Assembly: GCF_037392515.1 (NCBI RefSeq)
Contig: NC_090281.1
Coordinates: 52,244,753-52,308,752 of the forward strand
Direction: 5' to 3'
Length of the DNA: 64,000 nt
Origin: Haliotis asinina
Taxonomy: Eukaryota > Mollusca > Gastropoda > Lepetellida > Haliotidae
Positions 56,800 through 64,000 of the stretch are shown in pieces; within the stretch, counting starts at the first letter, position 1; every line of letters starts with the position of its first letter. Below the pieces are notes generated by a model. The model was not told where the DNA came from and made no database searches. It saw only the letters and a list, made by a program, of their open reading frames with translations. Made by a program: the position numbers and the translations under genes.

Positions 56800-57143
56800 G
56801 GAGTGACTCGTTTTCTAAAAATAGACACACCAAGTGTTGACACAATAGATCTCCATATAGTCCTCAGACAATGACTGAAAGACTAAACATAGACACCAGG
56901 TGTTGACACAATGGATCTAAATATAGCTGCTAACACAATAGATCTCCATATACAATAGAGAGGAGTGACTCATTTTCTAAAATTACACACACCAGGTGTT
57001 CACACAATAGATCTCCCTATACAATAGAGAGGAGTGACTCATGGTCTAAAAATAGATGTTGACTCTATAGAAGACCTATTCTAAAACTAGGTCAAATGTG
57101 GGAACTAGGTCAAACTTGACTCTTTAAAGGCCCCTATACTACT
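56800..57143 (-). repeat. Right terminal inverted repeat of the Polinton
   Basis: Reverse complement of the left repeat with modest divergence. It includes the ends TCTTTAAAGGCCCCTATACT and the internal GAGTGACTC units. Confidence 0.8.
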
Positions 57144-57149
57144 TATATG

Positions 57150-57480
57150 CTTTTGCCTGATGTATTAGTATGTCTTTATTTAATCAATAACTGCTCCACA
57201 ACCATTTTTCAGTGACATTTTCATCACCGTAGTCAGTCAAGACAACAACACATCAGAGGTGATAACCCCTTCTAAAATCAAATGAAATCTCTGCTCAAAA
57301 CTGAGTCCATTGTACCGATTGTCACTATGTTCTAACTAAAGCTTAAGGATATCGATGTTCCAGAGAGAGAAATGTAACGTTAACAGCTGTAAATCCGGCA
57401 TTCTTCATCTTGAAGGTGGAGACCAATTATTAGCAAGTATAGCCGCTATTGCAAAAACGTTTTGTGAAACTTTGGCAAAA
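57150..57480. repeat. Duplicated spacer after gene 7, part 3
   Basis: Resumes the match to block 1 at 40386. Non-coding. Confidence 0.75.
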
Positions 57481-57795
57481 CCTTCAAAGGTGGTTGAAGT
57501 ACCGTAAAATAATAGTCCTCCGAGAAGGAACGTGAGTCCAATTTTATTCCAAATACTTTTTTATTCTTCTGTGTTCTTGGTCGCAGTATTTTGTTAATTT
57601 TAACTCTTTGGTTAAACGTTCTGACGTACATCCAGCTTGGGGTAGTCAAACTTTGGTTGCTGGTAATCTATGACCAATGCTATTTTGAATTATATATTGT
57701 TGTCTGTTAATGTTCTAATGGTTGTATACAAATTTCAATCTTCATCTGTGATTTGTAGTTCCTTTACTGTCATTCGTAAACAGAGTTTTAGTCAT
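57481..57795 (+). repeat. LINE 3' UTR fragment, block-2 copy
   Basis: Counterpart of 40710-41055, with a small deletion in the middle. A (GT)n run at about 57833-57884 follows. Confidence 0.72.
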
Positions 57796-58257
57796 ATATA
57801 CTACCCATCGAAAGTTTAGACTCACTATTATGTGTGTGTGCGTGTATGTGTGTGTGCGTTTGCGTGCGCGCGTATGTGTGTGTGTGGTTACATCGAAGAT
57901 GAATTTCTCCACTAACTTCGGGGCACATAACCCAAGGTATCATCATACCTGATTCAGAGTGAGACATCGTAAGACATAGAACTGACAGGTTGAAATCAAA
58001 TTCAATCTCGCAAAAAAAACAACATATTCACAGTAACTGGGTTGACACTTTTTTAGACAAAAGATTGCAATATAAACCCGTGCGCTGGTTGAAATGTTTA
58101 CATGAACTCCAATACAGCGATTGTGTCAATAGTTTTTATTCTTAAAGACTAAATTTTAACATCGAGTTATTGGATCAGTATGACAATACAAAATTAGACT
58201 GACTTATTTACCACGTTATATAATCATATTTTGGAATGTGCTTGGATACCTGCTAAT

Positions 58258-58327
58258 GATAAGAAAGCAAGCGTGTAAAGGTTGGGCTAGTCACCAGTTA
58301 CCTTATCTTTTACAGACGTCTCATATT
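58258..58327 (+). promoter_or_regulatory. Orphan sulfatase promoter, second copy
   Basis: GATAAG at 58258-58263, TTATCT at 58303-58308 and TCATATT at 58321-58327. Same spacings as 41492-41561, with no gene attached. The 56-bp tandem repeat follows at 58357-58468. Confidence 0.6.
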
Positions 58328-58635
58328 CGACTACCTTGAGATGCACATGCTTCCACCAGGTAGACTCCAACCTTGTTGTAGATTATCCCTGCTTTCATAC
58401 AGCAATTATGTCCAGGTAGACTCCAACCTTGTTGTAGATTATTCCTGCTTTCATACAACAGTTATGTCACTAGTGTTTATACATTTCATTGGTTCCACAA
58501 AATAGGCCTTGCATATACAATCAAGAAACTTTAGTTGACCTAATCAGTCTGGAATGTGTCCACGAAGGCATTTCTTCCAATGTCAAGAATTCGAGCTGAT
58601 AAAACTAGGATTAGTCATGAGTTATTATCTTTGTA

Positions 58636-59334
58636 GTGTATACAGTTGTGTGCCTTTGTTTGATTGTAGTTCTCTGTGAGTGTGCAGAGAAACCACACAT
58701 TATTTTTATAGTTGCTGATGATCTTGGATGGAATGATGTTGAATTTCGAAATCCTCTAATGATCACACCTAACCTGGACAGACTAGCCACAGCGGGAGTG
58801 ATCCTCAACTCTTTTTATGTCAAGCCTGTGTGTTCGCCCTGAAGAACTGCTTCATATCAGGGTATTTCCCCTATCACACTGAATTACAAGATGACATTAT
58901 TGATGTAAATGAAGGAAAACACCTTGATGCTCATCAATGGTGGACCGAGTAAGAGGAACGAGTTCTTCTACAACATCTATGTTGATAGGGAAGCAGCAGC
59001 AATCAGGTTCGCAGATTTCAAACTCATGCAAGGGAGTCCAGGAAATCACAGCGGTTGGGCTCCTTACCACATATGGAAATTGATGAATGTGTCTATGAAG
59101 ATGATAACCAAACGTTCCCTCCCTTCATGCTCTACAACATTATTGACATTATAGATCCAACCGAACACTTCGACCTCTCAGCCAAGTACCCTGAACTTGT
59201 GGACATGATGAAGAAGAGGCTGGAGAACTGGAAGAAGTCCCGTGTTCCGGCCCAGGATCCGTCTCCTGTTCCAAGAGCGAACCCAAAATACTACGGTTGT
59301 GTATAGAGTCCTGGGTGGTGTTGATCCAAATTGT
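58636..59334 (+). pseudogene. Arylsulfatase pseudogene B
   Basis: Block-3 counterpart of gene 5. It shares with pseudogene A the GTG start, the promoter deletion, the VEFRNPL substitution and the terminal TGG-to-TAG change (YYGCV-stop), so these lesions predate the duplication. It has its own damage: a deletion destroys CSPSR (SP-stop) at 58840, a large internal deletion removes everything from the formylglycine helix to MLINGGPS, and there is a frameshift near 59060. The C-terminal part (58925-59334) otherwise reads like gene 7, including PSPVPRANPKYYG. The poly(A) signal is at 59479-59484. Confidence 0.92.
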
Positions 59335-60020
59335 GAATGGTTACATATCATATATTATAGGGTTTTTTCTCACATTTAATTTTCCGTAAAAAGATATTGG
59401 AAGAGATGCAAATGGGTATAGGACTTCAATGGTTATGATCAAACATGTCGAACGATCCTTCAAGGATGAATAAGGATGAATAAAAATGACTACTCAATGA
59501 ACAGATATATTTTATTGAGTCAGCGTATTACGAGCTCTCTTAAGAGCTTCACCCTGACGATATGGGCTAGAGTCAGTTTTCAACAATCAATATTTGTTGC
59601 AAAAGGCGAAAAACGGTACCATGTAATGAAGGAGAGGTATGCATTCCAATACAGAATGTGAGGGTGGAATCAGGCAATGGCAAACACCAGACTGTCTAGT
59701 CCAGACGTGATTCTTTCTTCAATATTTCTGGGAGTTAAATGAAGAAAGTGCTCGAACATCCTAGGAGACTTCGAGGTCTGCCATTTGAGGGTTAATGAAT
59801 CTTTTTCTGTTTGCATGAATGATCTCAGTTTCGACATGATTATATTTATGCGACATTGGTTGAAAACTTCTTAGCGTGAAACAAAATAATGAAGGCACTC
59901 CGCCATCAACTCTTGAAAATAACTAAACCAATCACTAACTGCCACTGATTTCAACAGCTTCACGCATGTGCAAACACTATTTAGGGGAATGGAATCTAAA
60001 TATAGCTGCTAAAATTCTGT
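59335..60020. repeat. Duplicated spacer, block 3
   Basis: Homologous to 42656-43277, with the empty LINE site near 59541. Non-coding. Confidence 0.75.
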
Positions 60021-61114
60021 CAAGAAGACACTGAAAAAACACTGACGATACGTGTAGTTGTCATAAAATACACTGACGTACAAAAAAGAACACATCTGGT
60101 CTTTGGGGACTTTGACTCACAAACATTGAGCAAGTAGAGCCAAAACAGCATATATATTTATCTAGTGCTTTGTAATATTAACTGAATGGAATGAGTGCAC
60201 TTACCACCAGTTGCTTCACAGGTACTTTATAAACCAACCAAGAAACAAACAATTTTCGTGCAAAGACAAGGGAAATAATTATAACAAATATGACGGGTGA
60301 CATCTTTGACAGACTATTGACAAGTCTATATTTCAAAGTCAACTTTCGATTTCCGAGCAAATGATACTATGAAGTGTATCGGTATGTTATTCTATTATTT
60401 CATCGAATGTTTGGTTCTTTGGTCATCTTCCCACTGGCATCTATATAATTAATATTTTTGACACAATCGTGCCTGTAAGTATATCCCACAAACCCTTCTA
60501 AAAGCGTTGAATCCTTTGGATGTTCAGAGAGTAGTGAGGTCCAATACAAAAAAGAAAAAGCACTGATTCATTGTTTGGATGGTGATATCTTCCTCAGTTC
60601 ACATATGGGCATTAAAAATCATGTAACCGTATTGTTTGTCAACATTTATTGGAGTTGGAAGCAAATAGCTCGTCTTGAGAATCTGGTATGTAATTATGTC
60701 CTTGTTCTTGACTGCATTGTGGTTTTGGTTTATATCATATGGCACCCAGCTGGAAACGTCATTGGGGGTAAATGCAGATCCTTAGCATTGAAAACAGCGA
60801 TTGCGTCAATGTATTTCATACTGAAGGTGTAAAACTTGTTATCACATCCTTCTACAGCAATGACAATACAAACGTAACACTCGGGTTTCAAGCCACAGTG
60901 GTATTCAATCTAGACTGCTGTTTTAATGCGTGGTGTGGAATGTGTCTATGTAAGCATTCCTCCTGATGATAAGAATACAGGCTGACACAAATACAGTTAT
61001 TCGCATGTCACGTTATCTTTTGAAGAACCCTTAAATACGACACTATTCTGTCGCGCACAGCACATCAACATGAAGTACAAAATTAAGCATTTCTGTGCCT
61101 TATCTTGACTTCAG
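60021..61114 (+). pseudogene. Gene 4-type promoter and start, second orphan
   Basis: Counterpart of 43278-44368. GATAAG at 60968, TTATCT at 61013-61018, TTAAATA at 61031-61037 and ATG at 61070, with the same broken signal peptide and the same end point GACTTCAG (61107-61114). Confidence 0.8.
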
Positions 61115-62915
61115 CTTTAGTTCACTCAAGAAAACACTTAAAAGAAACTGACAATACATGTGCTTTTCATAAAATATACTGACGTACAAAAGAAAGTTCA
61201 CACTTGGTGTAAGGGGATTGTAAGTCACAAACATTGTACACGTAGAGCACATATATTTATCTAAGTCTCTGTAATATTAACTGATGAGAATGTGTATATT
61301 TAACCTTGATCAAGACCAATTGCTGCACAAACACTTTATAAACCAATCTTCATTTCAGTTTTATTTATTTGGCCAACAAATTGTTTTCCGTGCAAAGACG
61401 TAGGAAATAGTTATAGAAAATATGATGGGCGATATCTTTACCAGCTATCGACAAGTCTTTAATTCAGGTGAGGTGAAGACGTGAAGGTGAGACTAGAATC
61501 TGTCTCGAAACGTTGTGGCCTTGTATATAAAAAGACGTTGAACCATAATGCACTTTTAGTTTGATTCCTCCAACTTCTAAATGCCTTTGAAAAAACTGAT
61601 ACTGTGAAGTGCATGGGTATGTCATTCTATTATTATTATGACTAACGAACGAACGATGAATGAGATCGAAGTCATATCTTTATTCTGGGGGTGACTTGAA
61701 ATGTGATTGACTGCAATAATAAACATAACTTAGATTCACCTCTAGCAATAACGTCATCTGTTTACGATAGTACGTAACCCAATTCATAACGTGTTACGGA
61801 AAGCATAGTTTTCATTTATTACATTTTCATTCTTACAATAACTTATGTAATTAGCTTATCGTTATATTACAAACATATCAACCCACGATGTATTCTTACT
61901 GCTTTATACACTCTCCTAGAAACGAACGACTGGCTTGTCTGCTGACCATCTCGCCACGAGACCTTCGAAAAACATGTGACGAGGCACCTGAATTATCTGC
62001 CCTTTTATCACGTATGTGATTACCTGCCCTTTCATCACTTAAAATAATCACCTTATCCTTACAATTATTTCATCTTTGGTCATCTTCCAGTGACATCTGT
62101 ATGATTAATCTCTTTGACACAATGGTACCTATAAATATATGCCACAAACCCTCCACATTCGCTGAGAAAAAGTATCAGGAATACCGGGCCAAACATTTTG
62201 ATTACTACAGTAGCATGTGTTGTAGAATCAATACGGAAATTATCCCAGGTGCTCATTAAACATTCCTGGCCGTATCCTGAGGCACAAAGAAGTGCACAAG
62301 TTTAAATACACCTTAACTTGCTGGACAGGGCAATATATTTATCTCCATTTGCATGTTCAGAAAGTTTTGAGGTCCTATACAAAAGAGAAAAATACTGATT
62401 CATTGTTTTGGTGGTTGTATTTTCCTCAACTCACATACTAGCCTTTCAAAAACACGTCTCCGTATCGTTTCAGCAAATTCAAATCAAACTCACCATTTAT
62501 TGGAGTTAGAGACAAAAAACCCATCTTGTGAAACTGGTGGGTGATTACGTCGTGTTTCTTGACTGTGTTGTGCTTGTAGTCTTTAACATATGGAATCCAT
62601 CTGGAAAGATCAGTGGTAAAGTAGTTCTATCAATGGATTTCATGGTGAAGGTGTCAAACCTGATATCATATCCTTCTAAAGCAATGACAATACAAAATTA
62701 ACACCGGGCTTTTAAGTCACGAGTGTCATTTTCAGTAACTAAATCAGGATATAGTAATTATAATCATGCAAAATTAATATTGCGCTTTTAGCGTCCACAT
62801 GTACCATCTTCATTGTTTTTTTTAATGCGTAATATAATCAGTCTGGAATGTGTCGAAGTAAGCATATTTTCCGATGAGAAGAATTCAAGCTGGCAATAAT
62901 AAGGTAAGACTCGTG
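61115..62915. repeat. Duplicated 5' spacer of gene 8
   Basis: Matches the spacers before genes 6 and 7. At about 61465-61585 it has an extra segment not seen in block 1, containing GAGAC (61489-61493), GTCTC (61502-61506) and GAAAC (61507-61511). Confidence 0.7.
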
Positions 62916-62920
62916 TCACG

Positions 62921-62945
62921 TTATCTATGAAAGATCTCTTATATA
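62921..62945 (+). promoter_or_regulatory. Promoter of sulfatase gene 8
   Basis: TTATCT at 62921-62926 and TTATATA at 62939-62945, spaced 18 bp, with 40 bp to the ATG. The distal site is GAGAAG. An out-of-frame ATG is at 62972. Confidence 0.65.
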
Positions 62946-62978
62946 CGACTGCATTTCACTGCCTACAACAGATGCAAC

Positions 62979-64000
62979 ATGTATTTCACGTCTGCTATGT
63001 GCCTTCTTTTGACTACAGTTCTCTGTGAGTGTGCAGAGAAACCTCACATCATATTCATAGTTGCTGATGACCTCGGATGGAACGATGTTGGATTTCGAAA
63101 CCCTCAAATGATCACCCCTAACCTGGACAGACTGGCCAAAGCTGGAGTCATCCTCAACTCTTCTTACGTCCAACCTCTGTGTTCGCCCTCCAGAAACTGC
63201 TTCATGTCAGGATATTTCCCTTATCACACAGGACTACAAGACGGTGTTGTTGGGGTTAACGAAGCAAAACATCTACCGGCAAACCTAACAATAATTCCAC
63301 AGAAACTAAAACAACTTGGTTATGATGCTCACATGGTTGGAAAGTGGCATCTTGGTTTCTGCAACTGGAAATATACACCCACAGAGAGAGGCTTTGACTC
63401 CTACCTTGGATATTACAGCGGTGCTGAGGATTATTTTAACCACTCGAGACAGGGAGGTCCTGGTGAAGTAGGACTGGATTTTCGTTATAACAAGACTGTC
63501 TATAGAGACGCCAATGGAACGTACTCTGCTCACGTGTTTGCGGACAGAGCTGTTGAAATCATTCGGAACCACGACAACAATAAGCCACTTTATTTGTACC
63601 TTCCATTCCAGTCTGTACATGCACCTCTTGAAGTTCCACCTGAATATGAAAACATGTACAAGAACATAGAGACCATAAGCAGAAGGATCTATTGTGGAAT
63701 GGTGAGTGCTTTAGACGAAGCTGTTGGTAATATCACGAGGGCATTAGAAGAAAAAGGTCTCATGGACAATCTATTCTTAGTCTTTACAACAGATAATGGT
63801 GGTCCAACGTTTAGAGCTGCTAATAACCTGCCTTTACGGGGAGCTAAAAATACTCTCTGGGAAGGGGGAACGAAAGGAACTGGATTCATCTACAGTAAGA
63901 CCATTCTCAAGAAGATAGGCTACCTCAACACTGGAATGATGCATGCTGTGGACTGGTACCCGACATTGGTGGAGTTGGCTGGTGGAGAGAACACCGATCC
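62979..64000 (+). CDS. Secreted arylsulfatase (gene 8), cut by window end
   Basis: 340 codons are open to the last base. It starts MYFTSAMCLLLTTVLCECA and has all catalytic motifs up to LRGAK (ADDLGW, CSPSRNC, GKWHLG, SVHAPL, TDNGG). Copy-specific parts are QDGVVGVNEAKH, AEDYFNHSRQGGPGEVG, GGPTFR and LKKIGYLNTGMM. The loop is closer to gene 5 than to its positional counterparts 6 and 7, which suggests conversion or an older split. The last visible residues are GGENTDP, so about 140 codons lie beyond the window. I infer an intact gene. Confidence 0.93.
   Translation, partial: MYFTSAMCLLLTTVLCECAEKPHIIFIVADDLGWNDVGFRNPQMITPNLDRLAKAGVILNSSYVQPLCSPSRNCFMSGYFPYHTGLQDGVVGVNEAKHLPANLTIIPQKLKQLGYDAHMVGKWHLGFCNWKYTPTERGFDSYLGYYSGAEDYFNHSRQGGPGEVGLDFRYNKTVYRDANGTYSAHVFADRAVEIIRNHDNNKPLYLYLPFQSVHAPLEVPPEYENMYKNIETISRRIYCGMVSALDEAVGNITRALEEKGLMDNLFLVFTTDNGGPTFRAANNLPLRGAKNTLWEGGTKGTGFIYSKTILKKIGYLNTGMMHAVDWYPTLVELAGGENTD

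Larger units (their letters stand above)
50512..57143 (-). mobile_element. Polinton-like element, 6.6 kb, incomplete
   Basis: It shows Polinton hallmarks: terminal inverted repeats of about 340 bp starting AGTAGTATAGGGGCC, and a 6-bp target duplication TATATG (50506-50511 and 57144-57149), with the empty site preserved at 40380-40385. Minus-strand genes are a CARD-BIR protein, two small proteins, a packaging-type ATPase with zinc fingers and a short acidic frame. I see no DNA polymerase B, integrase, protease or capsid gene, so the element looks non-autonomous and broken. The left 2.8 kb is mostly non-coding and hosts a LINE fragment and a SINE. It is younger than the block duplication. Confidence 0.85.

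Noticed and set aside
1-64000. CRISPR arrays, operons or bacterial origin
   Set aside because: No spaced direct repeats; the gene structure, poly(A) signals and transposons are those of an animal genome.

Overview
The window looks like nuclear DNA of a marine gastropod, probably an abalone-like grazer. It is AT-rich and eukaryotic, with polyadenylation signals, short interspersed elements ending in (TCAC)n, LINEs, Tc1/mariner transposons and a Polinton. Its backbone is a same-strand tandem array of intronless, secreted arylsulfatase genes of the ARSB/ARSI/ARSJ type. The SINE type is, from memory, common in Haliotis, and algae-grazing gastropods are classical sources of digestive sulfatase. 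The species is therefore an inference.

Layout. There are seven complete sulfatase genes (5000-6448, 11181-12623, 16991-18433, 23408-24847, 26317-27759, 37065-38507, 45856-47298) and an eighth that runs off the right edge (62979-64000). Three are dead: a 5' stub at 437-558 joined to a Ty3/gypsy fragment, and two decayed copies at 41870-42655 and 58636-59334. Four further orphan sulfatase promoters and one orphan 3' flank lie in the spacers. From 26.3 kb onward the array is built from a repeated two-gene block: gene 5 + gene 6, pseudogene A + gene 7, pseudogene B + gene 8. Once later insertions are subtracted, the spacers match in length (about 3.2-3.6 kb and 3.4 kb).

Mobile DNA. There are two Tc1-like transposons with open transposase frames (7750-9361, 14699-16044) and a mariner with one internal stop (48706-50000). 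A full-length I/Jockey-group LINE with target-site duplications lies at 27982-33958. A 6.6-kb Polinton-like element (50512-57143) carries a packaging-type ATPase and a CARD-BIR protein. Several tRNA-type and other SINEs, LINE 3' fragments and old transposase remnants complete the set. The block duplications provide empty sites for the LINE, mariner and Polinton, so their relative ages can be read directly.

Regulation and function. All eight genes share a rigid promoter: TTATCT (a GATA-factor site on the minus strand), 16-18 bp to a TATA-like box, then 39-41 bp to the ATG. Most also have, or had, a second GATA site 45-47 bp further up. Catalytic residues are intact in every live copy, while residues next to the catalytic histidine, next to the metal-binding DN pair and in one surface loop differ between copies. 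The simplest reading is a gut or secretory gland battery of sulfatases, co-expressed through GATA factors and diverging in substrate preference, probably towards sulfated algal polysaccharides. The substrate and tissue are inference.
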